Source: Chloroflexota bacterium (GTDB lineage: Bacteria > Chloroflexota > Limnocylindria > Limnocylindrales > CSP1-4). Taken from it: DNA of 36,562 nucleotides. The translations under genes were made by a program, and so were the position numbers. The DNA lies in contig JAJYNP010000114.1 in the NCBI GenBank assembly GCA_021786265.1, positions 1 through 36,562 of the forward strand, given 5' to 3'. The number at the start of each line of letters is the position of its first letter. Within the stretch, counting starts at the first letter, position 1. Of this stretch, positions 25,031 through 31,793 are shown in pieces. Under the pieces are notes generated by a model that worked only from the letters and a program-made list of their open reading frames with translations, was not told the DNA's origin and ran no database searches.

Positions 25031-25849
25031 CCGTGACGGCGAGCGTGGGGCGGGAGCCGCCGCGCTGGCGGCACCGGCCCGAGCACCGGCCGCGCCACCC
25101 CGAGCGTCGGTCGCTCCATGGCGACCGCCACTACCACCGCCGAGATCGGCCGAGTCACGGCGCGCCCCCAGGAACGACAGCGCGCGGATCGGGCCGGCAG
25201 GCTCGCGCAACCAGCGCCGCATCTCCAGCGCGCCCGCCGGGTACGCAGCGCGCAGCACGGTCCCATGCGCCCGGATCCGGTCCCGGTTCGTGGTGCTCTC
25301 CGCGAACAGCAGCCAGGTCCCGACCTGGGCCGGCACCCAACCCCGCTCCCGCCCGATCACGGGCGCCAGGCGCCGCTTGCGGTCGAGCGTGCCCAACACT
25401 TCCTGCACGTCGACAAGCTCAGTCTTGAGCTCGACGACCAGCAGCGTTCGGGTCGCCGCGTGCCAGGCCAACACATCCACGACTCCGCGCTCGGCGTAGA
25501 CCGCGAAGCTGACCTCCGGTGCCACCGACCAGCCCGGCAGCTCCGCGAACATCCGTGCCACCTCCTCGTGCATCGCCGAGTGGCGCGCGTTCATGAGCCG
25601 GTCCAGGTCGCCGCCGCGCCAGCGCGGCACCAGGTCGAGCCGCACGTCCAGCGCGGCGCCCACTGCTCGCAGGCTGTCGACGGAGAGCGGCCCCAGGTGG
25701 CCTCGCTCGATCCGCGAGACCTTCGTCTGCGAGACTCCGGCGGCGCACGCCAGGTCCGACTGGCGCCAGTTGCGCCGGACCCGAAGCGCGCGAATGACCG
25801 ACCCGACCCGCTGATCGTCCACGGGCGGATTGTCGGGGGACGACCTCAT
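24938..25849 (-). CDS. XRE-family HTH protein fused to a PD-(D/E)XK nuclease-like domain
   Basis: A 303-aa two-domain protein. Residues about 14-72 are an XRE-type HTH (VGSVIRALRVRRNWRQSDLACAAGVSQTKVSRIERGHLG). Residues about 95-200 resemble a restriction-endonuclease-like fold: E113, then VVDVLAWHAATRTLLVVELKTE, giving D125 and E140-x-K142, the expected order of PD-(D/E)XK residues. The start at 25849 is preferred to the longer frame since upstream residues are low-complexity and overlap the divergent phd gene. After about residue 262 the sequence becomes Gly/Ala/Arg-rich and ends within the direct repeat, so the natural stop may have been lost. It could be a regulator that cleaves DNA, or an orphan control or antitoxin-type protein; activity is not known. 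Confidence 0.72.
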   Translation of the reverse strand: MRSSPDNPPVDDQRVGSVIRALRVRRNWRQSDLACAAGVSQTKVSRIERGHLGPLSVDSLRAVGAALDVRLDLVPRWRGGDLDRLMNARHSAMHEEVARMFAELPGWSVAPEVSFAVYAERGVVDVLAWHAATRTLLVVELKTELVDVQEVLGTLDRKRRLAPVIGRERGWVPAQVGTWLLFAESTTNRDRIRAHGTVLRAAYPAGALEMRRWLREPAGPIRALSFLGARRDSADLGGGSGGRHGATDARGGAAGARAGAASAAAPAPRSPSRNSHGRTAMSPFAPRKRVRVPRGAPGDGAHH

Positions 25850-25953
25850 CGGCCGATTACCAGCCACTTTGCTGGACCTCGCCGCGGCCGCATCGCTGGA
25901 CGGAGGACCATCCGCGGGCGCCTCGCTGGCAGGCCGCCCCGCGCCTCTGTAAT

Positions 25954-25980
25954 GTACACTGCGCCAGGCAGGAGGTGTAC
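25954..25980. promoter_or_regulatory. Inverted repeat and Shine-Dalgarno ahead of phd
   Basis: GTACAC (25954-25959) and GTGTAC (25975-25980) form an inverted repeat. AGGAGG (25970-25975) stands 7 nt before the TTG at 25983 and fixes that unusual start codon. TACACT (25955-25960) could be the -10 box. The inverted repeat could bind the Phd-type antitoxin for autorepression, or fold over the ribosome site. Confidence 0.5.
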
Positions 25981-25982
25981 CG

Positions 25983-26243
25983 TTGCAGGTCGGCGTCAAG
26001 GAGCTTCGCGACCATCTGGCCGACTGGCTGGACGCCGTCCAGCGCGGCGAAGAGATCACCGTAACTGAGCGCGGCAAGCCGGTCGCGCGGCTCATCCCGG
26101 CCAGGGGGCTCTCGACCTACGAGCGCCTGGTCGCCGCAGGCGTCATCACACCGGCCAGGCGGCCCAAGAGGCCCTCCGCCGAGCATCCGACCATCGAGGG
26201 GCTCGGCTCCGTGTCCGACATCGTCCTCGAACAGCGACGGTGA
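25983..26243 (+). CDS. Phd/YefM-type antitoxin
   Basis: An 86-aa antitoxin. The N-terminal half is the DNA-binding Phd/YefM fold: VGVKELRDHLADWLDAVQRGEEITVTERGKPVARLIP, a near-textbook match. The C-terminal part (from about residue 45) is the variable toxin-wrapping segment. It starts at TTG 25983, set by the strong AGGAGG 7 nt upstream; no ATG or GTG is available nearby. The toxin gene follows 10 bp later, so the pair forms a typical antitoxin-first operon. It would neutralise the PIN toxin and repress its own promoter with it. Confidence 0.92.
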   Translation: MQVGVKELRDHLADWLDAVQRGEEITVTERGKPVARLIPARGLSTYERLVAAGVITPARRPKRPSAEHPTIEGLGSVSDIVLEQRR

Positions 26244-26253
26244 CCCGGCAGCG

Positions 26254-26691
26254 GTGAACGCGTACTTCGATACGTCGGCGCTGGTCAAGCTCCTCGTGAC
26301 GGAGCCAGGATCGGACTTCGCGCGGGCGCTCTGGGACTCCGCCGGTTCGCCGGTGACCAGCCGCATCACCTATGTCGAAGCGCGGTCGGCACTCGCTGCG
26401 GCGTGGCGAGCACGGCGACTTCCCGAGGCGACGCCCGACCGCAGCAAGCAGCTGCTCGAGGGATTCTTTCGTGAGATGGGCGTAATCGAGGTTGACGCTG
26501 CCATCGCACGAGCCGCCGGTGACCTCGCCGAGCAGAACGGCCTGCGCGGTTACGACGCCGTCCACCTCGCCTCCTCGCTGGCGCTCGACCCGGAGGACAC
26601 CGTGCTCGTGACGTGGGACCGCGACCTGGCCTGGGCCGCGTACGCTGCCGGCCTCTCCCTGGCCGGGATCGACCTGGGCGACTCTGGATGA
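26254..26691 (+). CDS. VapC-type PIN domain toxin
   Basis: A 145-aa PIN-domain ribonuclease. The acidic residues expected for metal binding are all present: D6 in YFDTSALVKL, E42 in YVEARSAL, D101 in GYDAVHLASSLAL and D122/D124 in TWDRDL. Length and order are those of VapC toxins, which cut tRNA or rRNA. GTG 26254 starts 10 bp after the antitoxin stop, with weak ribosome binding, consistent with a toxin made at lower level than its antitoxin. Nothing indicates decay. Its RNA target cannot be told from sequence. Confidence 0.92.
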   Translation: MNAYFDTSALVKLLVTEPGSDFARALWDSAGSPVTSRITYVEARSALAAAWRARRLPEATPDRSKQLLEGFFREMGVIEVDAAIARAAGDLAEQNGLRGYDAVHLASSLALDPEDTVLVTWDRDLAWAAYAAGLSLAGIDLGDSG

Positions 26692-26730
26692 CAGTTGCCC
26701 CTTGACGGTCGGGGGCACGGTGGGCAGGAT

Positions 26731-26806
26731 GGGACGGATATCGTCCCATAATGTATACCTTATTGGCCGTGTTTCGTCCAATGGCGCATACATTGTTGGA
26801 CGAGAC
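26731..26806. promoter_or_regulatory. Complex operator-like region ahead of the second ATPase
   Basis: Several symmetric elements are packed in 76 bp. GGGACG-5-CGTCCC (26731-26747) is one. A 17-bp segment at 26742-26758 and the reverse complement of 26786-26802 agree at 14 of 17 positions by eye. GTTTCGTCCAA (26771-26781) pairs with TTGGACGAGAC (26796-26806) at 10 of 11. CGTCC(C/A) thus appears four times in alternating orientation. TTGACG (26702-26707) and CAGGAT (26725-26730), 17 bp apart, could be the promoter. The region is AT-rich relative to its surroundings. Confidence 0.6.
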
Positions 26807-26837
26807 TCGGTTTCCATCGTAGAGGGACGCCCATCTC

Positions 26838-28268
26838 ATGGCTCGCACCAGGATCGGCACCATTGCCCAGGAACTCACTGACCTGAACCCCTGGTGGCGA
26901 TCCTCTGCCTGGGCCGCGAACGATTCCGATCTCCGGGCCGTTCGCGGGTCCGGTCTTGGGTATGAGGCGCAGTGCCTGCAGGACCTGGCTGCGGGCGGGC
27001 TGTACGTTCTTCGGGGACCCCGACGGGTGGGCAAGACGGTTGCCGCCAAGCAGGCTATCGCCCGACTCACGAGGGAGGGCGTCCCGGGATCGGCCATCGT
27101 CCGCGTGGCCGTTGACGGATGGTCGGCAAGCGACCTCCGGACCGTCGTCCAGAATGTCACGCTGCCGCGTCTCCCGGATGGAGCGAAGCGCTGGTGGTTC
27201 ATTGACGAGATCACCAGCGTGATCGGCGACTGGGCTTCGACCATCAAGTGGCTGCGCGACAACTACCCACCGTTCGCGGACGCGACGGTTGTCGTCACGG
27301 GATCGAACGCCCCCGAGCTCACGGAAGCGATCGGGCTCTGGGCGGGCCGGCGAGGTGGTGTCGAGGACGTTGACCGCACCTTATTGCCGATCGGGTTCCG
27401 GACGTTCGTCAACCTCGTCCTCGATGAGCCTCCAAAGGGTATCGGTCGTCTCCCACTCGGCGACCTGCACTCGTCGGTGGCCGCGGATGCATACCACCAG
27501 CTCGTGCCCTGGCTCGGCGACCTTGCACGGATGTGGGATCTCTATCTCATGTATGGGGGCTTCCCGGTCGCGGCCGCGGCGGCGCGGCGGGGACAGCCGG
27601 TTCCCAGGTCGTTCATCGACGACCTCTTCAACGTGATCTTCAAAGATGTCTTCCGCGACAGCCTCAGCAGTGAGACCGCGACGACAGACCTGTTCGCGCG
27701 TCTCATGCTTGGAATGGGCAGTCCGGTGAACCTGAGCGAGATCGGGGATGCGGTGCAGATGTCGCATCACGCCGTCGCGCGTCATGTCGATTACCTCCGG
27801 AACGGCTATCTGGTGTGGACCTGCCCGCAGAAGGACGATGACCGATGGGTTGCGCTCCCCAAGGCACAGCCGAAGCTTTACGCGATCGATCCCCTTGTCG
27901 CGCGCCTCCCTCACCTTCGCCGGGCGGCGCGACCCGACGCGGACGTCACCGCCCTTCACGAAATGATGGTGGGCATGGCCATCAGGCGAGCCGCCGTGGG
28001 CGCCCAGCAATCCTGGACGGGTGATGAGTTCCTCTTCTACCATCGAACGCCCACCCGAAAGGAGATCGACTTCGTCTCGGAGCTGCTGGGTGGCGTGGCG
28101 ATCGAGGGGAAGTTCATCGAGGATGGATCATGGCGAGGGGATGCCGCCACGGTCGAGGCGTCCGCCTGGGAGGGAGTGCTGGTGACACGGACGGTTCTCG
28201 ACACGGGCGATCCCGAACGAGCCTGGGCGGTGCCAGCCGGCACCCTTGGATACCTGCTCGACGTGTGA
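26838..28268 (+). CDS. AAA_14/DUF4143 ATPase, second copy
   Basis: A 476-aa predicted ATPase with Walker A GPRRVGKT (60-67), Walker B WWFIDE (about 119-124) and the sensor strand VVVTGSNAPEL. The middle has the DUF4143-associated region (YLMYGGFPVAAAAARRGQ), a winged-helix-like segment (VNLSEIGDAVQMSHHAVARHVDYLRNGYLVW), and a C-terminal nuclease-fold signature KEIDFVSELLGGVAIEGK (about 407-425). It is longer than the 414-aa homologue at 396-1640 and only distantly similar to it. ATG 26838 is preceded by AGAGGGA about 11 nt upstream. It stands alone behind an unusually structured promoter and is framed by the direct repeats. Function unknown; members are often accessory. Confidence 0.88.
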   Translation: MARTRIGTIAQELTDLNPWWRSSAWAANDSDLRAVRGSGLGYEAQCLQDLAAGGLYVLRGPRRVGKTVAAKQAIARLTREGVPGSAIVRVAVDGWSASDLRTVVQNVTLPRLPDGAKRWWFIDEITSVIGDWASTIKWLRDNYPPFADATVVVTGSNAPELTEAIGLWAGRRGGVEDVDRTLLPIGFRTFVNLVLDEPPKGIGRLPLGDLHSSVAADAYHQLVPWLGDLARMWDLYLMYGGFPVAAAAARRGQPVPRSFIDDLFNVIFKDVFRDSLSSETATTDLFARLMLGMGSPVNLSEIGDAVQMSHHAVARHVDYLRNGYLVWTCPQKDDDRWVALPKAQPKLYAIDPLVARLPHLRRAARPDADVTALHEMMVGMAIRRAAVGAQQSWTGDEFLFYHRTPTRKEIDFVSELLGGVAIEGKFIEDGSWRGDAATVEASAWEGVLVTRTVLDTGDPERAWAVPAGTLGYLLDV

Positions 28269-28544
28269 GCTGATCCGAGGCGTGCCGGCGGAGCTGTGCG
28301 GGAGCGGACCACCAGCCGGAGCCGCGCTGTGGACGGCGCGCATCTCGCCACGTCTGTCACATGTCCGCGCCGATCGCCCAGGGGACCCTTCGCCTGCGCC
28401 GTTTGCATCCCCAGCACGCTTTCCGCCGCGTAGGCCCGGTTCGTCTTGCAACTACCACCCGGGGGACCCGTATGCGACGAGTGGGCCGTCCGGGCGTTGG
28501 GAGCGCCTGCCGGGACGTTCCCTGCCGCTGCTGCCGGCGCGACC

Positions 28545-28659
28545 CACGCACGGATCCGCTGCGCGTCACGTACCCCAAGGCGCTTGCCGGACCCGCTTTC
28601 GGCAGGCGGACGCGCTTGCGAGGCGCAAAGTCCGGCACACCGTTCCACCCATGACCGTT
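28545..28659. repeat. Right copy of a ~120-bp direct repeat
   Basis: The partner of 24906-25030, in the same orientation and about 10 bp shorter. The best conserved part is 28607-28629. On the minus strand it encodes FAPRKRVR, as in the left copy, but here outside any gene. Confidence 0.6.
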
Positions 28660-28720
28660 ACGCAGGAACCGCCGGCCTGCGTGTGTCTACGACGCCCTCC
28701 GCCTCACGGGCGACAGCGGA

Positions 28721-28820
28721 TCGTCGACCGCTGCATCGTCGGCGCCCGTCCGCATCGGCTGGGGCGCGGCGATCGCGTGCTTCGACCTCTTCCCGCTGCA
28801 CCTACGAGCAGCTCTTCAGC
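28721..28820 (+). pseudogene. Remnant of a GT39-like gene
   Basis: The bases at 28721-28790 translate to SSTAASSAPVRIGWGAAIACFDLF, against SSAGLSSAPARIGWGAAIACFGLF in the intact gene (about 23484-23555). After a deletion of roughly 90 bp relative to the intact gene, and in another frame, TYEQLFS appears (28799-28820), matching 23651-23671. So a fragment of about 100 bp survives from a second copy of this gene, with an internal deletion. Nothing else of that copy is visible nearby. Confidence 0.75.
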
Positions 28821-28834
28821 CCTGGCGCATCGGG

Positions 28835-28863
28835 TTGACTGCGGAGTGTTCCTACCATAGCGT
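28835..28863 (+). promoter_or_regulatory. Promoter of the leader-ORF/nucleotidyltransferase module
   Basis: TTGACT (28835-28840) and TAGCGT (28858-28863) are exactly 17 bp apart. The -10 box ends 7 nt before ATG 28871, so transcription would begin at about that codon. Confidence 0.5.
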
Positions 28864-28870
28864 CAAGGAC

Positions 28871-28954
28871 ATGACAGGGGACCGCCTGAAGGAGCAGCGG
28901 GCTGACACGGGGCCAGGGTCTCGCCTGACGCCTCCATGGAGGGTCCGTCCGTGA
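28871..28954 (+). CDS. Possible 27-aa leader peptide
   Basis: A small ORF beginning MTGDRLKEQR, with its ATG placed where transcription from the promoter just upstream should start. Its TGA stop overlaps the GTG of the nucleotidyltransferase in the four bases GTGA (28951-28954). That arrangement would couple translation of the nucleotidyltransferase to that of the leader. The peptide has no recognisable motif. It could be chance, but promoter, leaderless start and stop/start overlap agree. Confidence 0.4.
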   Translation: MTGDRLKEQRADTGPGSRLTPPWRVRP

Positions 28955-29469
28955 CACTGCCGCGACCGGAGCTGACTGCGGTACAAATGCGCGAGTTCCT
29001 GGGCGAAGTCGGCGAACGCCTCCGGGCCAGGGGCGTCACCGGCGAGATCGTTCTGGCGGGCGGGGCAGTCATGGTCATGGCCCTGCACGCGCGCGGCGGT
29101 TCACGCGACATCGACGCTGTGTTCACGCGAGAGCCCGAGGCCATCCGTGAGGCGGCTGCCGAGGTGGCGGAGGCACACGGCCTGCCAATCGTCTGGCTCA
29201 ACGACCACGTCCGGGTGTTCGTCGCGCCGGACGCACCCACGGTCGCCCTCTTCGAGGTTCCCGGGCTGCGCATCCGCATGGTCCGCCTCGACTACCTGTT
29301 CTGCATGAAGGCGTGGGCTGGAGATCCGGTCGATCAGCGAGACCTGCGCACCATCGCGAAAGCCCTGGGTGTGCGCGACGAGCAGGAGGCCTACGAGATC
29401 GTGCGCCGCTACTCCTCGGGCGCGCCGTCGGAGGAAGTTCAGATCCTGCTCGAGAGCCTGTTCGAATGA
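28951..29469 (+). CDS. DUF6036-like nucleotidyltransferase (toxin-like)
   Basis: A 172-aa member of the minimal nucleotidyltransferase-fold group, similar in pattern to DUF6036/AbiEii-like proteins. The core is EIVLAGGAVMVMALHARGGSRDIDAVF, with the GG...DxD signature for metal and nucleotide binding. The C-terminal part keeps the conserved RLDYLFCMKAWAGDP-VDQRDL region (Lys and Asp residues). GTG 28951 is preceded by GGAGGG (28938-28943) with a 7-nt spacer; ATG 28936 in the same frame is the alternative. The gene follows a possible leader ORF and overlaps the next gene by ATGA (29466-29469). Related proteins modify RNA or act as toxins; the substrate here is unknown. Nothing looks damaged. 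Confidence 0.75.
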   Translation: MTLPRPELTAVQMREFLGEVGERLRARGVTGEIVLAGGAVMVMALHARGGSRDIDAVFTREPEAIREAAAEVAEAHGLPIVWLNDHVRVFVAPDAPTVALFEVPGLRIRMVRLDYLFCMKAWAGDPVDQRDLRTIAKALGVRDEQEAYEIVRRYSSGAPSEEVQILLESLFE

Positions 29470-29855
29470 CCACCGCGTACCGGGCCCAGACGACCGTCGA
29501 CACGATGGCGCGGATCGCTGCAGGAGTCGATCCCTGGATCGCGTATCGCGATTTCCTCGAGGACTGGACGTATCTGCCCGACTCCCGCTCAACCGTCATC
29601 GAGCAACCGCCGCCGTTCTCCGGCGAGGAGCAGCGCCGATGGGCCGCTCTCCTGGCTGCCTCGGTCGAGGCGCTCTGCGCCCGGGATGGGCTTCACGTAC
29701 CCGCCTGGACGCGACATCGCGACTTCCGATTGAGGGAGCCCTGGTACCTCTACGAGGGGACCGGACGGATCCGGGCGTGGCTCCGCGAGACGACGCCAGC
29801 CGCATTCGCCCGACGCAACATCTGGAGCGGAAACCGGATTCTGAGACGGACCTGA
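29466..29855 (+). CDS. Uncharacterised 129-aa partner of the nucleotidyltransferase
   Basis: A soluble 129-aa protein of no function known to me. Visible features: an N-terminal helix (RAQTTVDTMARIAAGVDPWIAYRDFLEDW), a central helix (EEQRRWAALLAASVEALCARDGLHVPAW), and a C-terminal block REPWYLYEGTGRIRAWLRETTPAAFARRNIWSGNRILRR. From memory, similar C-termini ('PWF...LR..L...PP.F..RNIF') occur in small hypothetical proteins next to nucleotidyltransferases in actinobacteria, but I cannot confirm it here. Its ATG overlaps the nucleotidyltransferase stop, and its own stop overlaps the next gene (TGATG, 29853-29857), so the three are coupled. A role as antitoxin or cofactor is inference from the arrangement. 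Confidence 0.7.
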   Translation: MTTAYRAQTTVDTMARIAAGVDPWIAYRDFLEDWTYLPDSRSTVIEQPPPFSGEEQRRWAALLAASVEALCARDGLHVPAWTRHRDFRLREPWYLYEGTGRIRAWLRETTPAAFARRNIWSGNRILRRT

Positions 29856-31708
29856 TGTCGCACCCGCGCGAGATGGACGGGGTCGTCACCCCGACGAGTC
29901 ACCCGACGCCACGGGATCGATCGGGGTCGTTCGCGGCCGTCACCGCCGTCCCGATCGGGCTCTTCCTCCTCGCGCTGGCGATCCGGGCCGTGCTGGCGGC
30001 CCTCACGCCCGACCCCGCCTACCCCGACTCGGCGTACTACGTGGACATCGCGCGCAACCTGGCGGCGGGCAAGGGGTTCACCGAGAACTTCCTCTGGACG
30101 TTCATCGACGTGGGCGGGCGGATCCCGGCGAACCCGCACCTGCCGGTGCCCAGCAACGCCCACTGGGCGCCGCTCGCCTCGATGATCCAGGTGCCGTTCA
30201 TCTTGCTCCTCGGCCCGACCCAGCTCGCGTCGCTGCTGCCGTTCGTGCTGGTGGGCGCGCTGGCCGCGCCGCTCGGGTGGGCGATCGCGCGGGACGCCGG
30301 GGCGTCACCGCTCGTGCAGGTGGGGTCCGGGATCCTGGGCGCGGTGCCCGGGTTGACCACGGTCTTCATGGCGCAGCCGGACAACTTCGCGCTGACGATG
30401 GTGCTTGGCGGGGCCGCGCTCTGGCTGACGTCACGAGGCCTGCGGGGGCACCGCGCGCGCTCGTTCGTCGCGGCGGGACTGCTGATCGGGCTGGCGACGC
30501 TGGCGCGCACCGACGGGGTCCTGCTGGCGGTCGCCCCTGCTGGGGCGTTCGCGTGGGACCGCTGGCGGGCATGGCGGACGGCCCGGATCGCGCCCCCGGC
30601 CCGGGAGCCGGAACCCCCCGGCGCGCCCGCCGCAGCGGGTCACCCCGGCCGGGCGCCCGCATCGTCTCGCCCGGGCGCGCCGGCCATCCCGTTCGCCGCC
30701 GTCGTGGGGTGCGCGCTCGCCTTCCTCGTCACCGTCGGTCCGTGGTGGATCCGCCAGCTCGCCGTCTTCGGCAGCATCTCGCCCTCGAGCGGCTACGGGA
30801 TCCTGTGGCTCCGGTCGTTCGCCGAGCTCGACAGCGTCACCGCGCCGCGCACGCTTGCCGCGTTCCTGGCCCAGCCGCTCGGGAACCTGGTGGGCAGCCG
30901 CGTCATGGGGTTCGTGGCGGCGATCGGCATCTACCTCGCGGTGGTGTGCGCCGTGTTCCTGGCCCCGTTCGCGGCGATCGGGTGGTGGCGCCGGCGGCGA
31001 TCGATCGAGACGGGGCCGTGGCTGGTGGCGGCGGTGGTGCTGTTGCTGTTCTCCGGGCTGCTCTTCGCGATCCACGTCCCCAACGGGATGTTCCTGCACG
31101 CGAGCGTGGCGCTGGCGCCGCACACGTACTGGCTGGCGATGGAGGGGATCGTCGCGGTGGCCGGCTGGACCGCCGTGCGCCGTCGCTCGCTGGACGCGGG
31201 GCGGCTGGCGCGCCTGCTCAGCGTCGCGGTGCTGGCGATCGTGGTCGCGGGATCCGGACTCGCCGCGGCAACGGTCAGGGCCGGCTGGCAGTCCACACTC
31301 GCGGAACGCGCGCAGCTGACGGCCGCCATCGACCGCCTCGCCGCCCCGGGCGACCTCCTGATGTCGATCGACTCGGCCACGTTCGAGTACCTCACGGGTC
31401 ACGGCGGGATCGTGATCCCGAACGATCCGCTGCCGGTGATCGAGCAGGCGGCGCGGGCGTACGGGGTGCGCTGGCTGGTGCTGGAGCGGGATGGTGCCGT
31501 GCCGGCGCTGGCGCCCCTGCTGTCGGGGGCGGCGCCGCCGGCATGGCTGGGGCCGCCCGCGTTCGTGCTGCCGGGGAGCTGGGGCTCCGCGGGCGCATCG
31601 GGCGCGTCGCCCGTCGCATCGATCGCCGCGGTCATCTACCCGGTCTGCTTCGACCAGGCGCTTCCGGGCTGCTCGTCCGGCGGGGCCGCGATGGAAGCCG
31701 TGCCGTGA
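29855..31708 (+). CDS. GT39/ArnT-like membrane glycosyltransferase, paralogue 2
   Basis: A 617-aa GT-C enzyme, clearly paralogous to the gene at 22743: YPDSAYYVDIARNLAAGKGFTENFLWTFIDVGG against YPDSVYYLATAREIVAGHGF, the shared QPDNFALTMVLGGAALWL and LARTDGVLLAV segments, SISPSSGYGILWLRSF, and the soluble tail NDPLPVIEQAARAYGVRWLVLERDG. About eleven helices are expected. A Pro/Ala/Gly-rich hinge sits near residue 245. ATG 29855 overlaps the stop of the 129-aa gene. It therefore lacks a promoter of its own and is probably transcribed from the module promoter at 28835. Donor would be a polyprenol-phosphate sugar; acceptor unknown. Confidence 0.82.
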   Translation: MSHPREMDGVVTPTSHPTPRDRSGSFAAVTAVPIGLFLLALAIRAVLAALTPDPAYPDSAYYVDIARNLAAGKGFTENFLWTFIDVGGRIPANPHLPVPSNAHWAPLASMIQVPFILLLGPTQLASLLPFVLVGALAAPLGWAIARDAGASPLVQVGSGILGAVPGLTTVFMAQPDNFALTMVLGGAALWLTSRGLRGHRARSFVAAGLLIGLATLARTDGVLLAVAPAGAFAWDRWRAWRTARIAPPAREPEPPGAPAAAGHPGRAPASSRPGAPAIPFAAVVGCALAFLVTVGPWWIRQLAVFGSISPSSGYGILWLRSFAELDSVTAPRTLAAFLAQPLGNLVGSRVMGFVAAIGIYLAVVCAVFLAPFAAIGWWRRRRSIETGPWLVAAVVLLLFSGLLFAIHVPNGMFLHASVALAPHTYWLAMEGIVAVAGWTAVRRRSLDAGRLARLLSVAVLAIVVAGSGLAAATVRAGWQSTLAERAQLTAAIDRLAAPGDLLMSIDSATFEYLTGHGGIVIPNDPLPVIEQAARAYGVRWLVLERDGAVPALAPLLSGAAPPAWLGPPAFVLPGSWGSAGASGASPVASIAAVIYPVCFDQALPGCSSGGAAMEAVP

Positions 31709-31739
31709 CGCGCGCGGCACCGGGACTGTGTCTACTTAC

Positions 31740-31785
31740 TTTCGCGTATCGCGAAATTGACCTTCTCGTTCCGGCGGTGCACACT
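31740..31785 (+). promoter_or_regulatory. Palindromic operator and promoter of the second nucleotidyltransferase module
   Basis: TTTCGCG-TAT-CGCGAAA (31740-31756) is a perfect 7-3-7 palindrome. The next six bases are TTGACC (31757-31762), a good -35 box, and CACACT (31780-31785) lies 17 bp further on, ending 8 nt before ATG 31794. A repressor on the palindrome would cover the -35 edge. The winged-helix protein of the module is the natural candidate. Confidence 0.65.
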
Positions 31786-31793
31786 ACCTGGCC

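Larger units (their letters stand above)
28269..28834. other. Non-coding stretch with repeat copy and gene debris
   Basis: After the ATPase stop there is no gene for about 570 bp. It holds the right direct repeat (28545-28659) and a decayed piece of a GT39-like gene (28721-28820), described separately. The segment 28269-28540 contains only composition-driven open frames and nothing I recognise. Confidence 0.65.

Noticed and set aside
28357..28638. A 93-codon minus-strand frame starting MPDFAPRKRVR
   Set aside because: Its first residues equal the tail of the XRE-nuclease only because both lie in the direct repeat; the rest is Arg-rich with no domain.
30431..31720. A 429-codon minus-strand open frame
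   Set aside because: It is antisense to the GT39-like paralogue 2 and has no domain.
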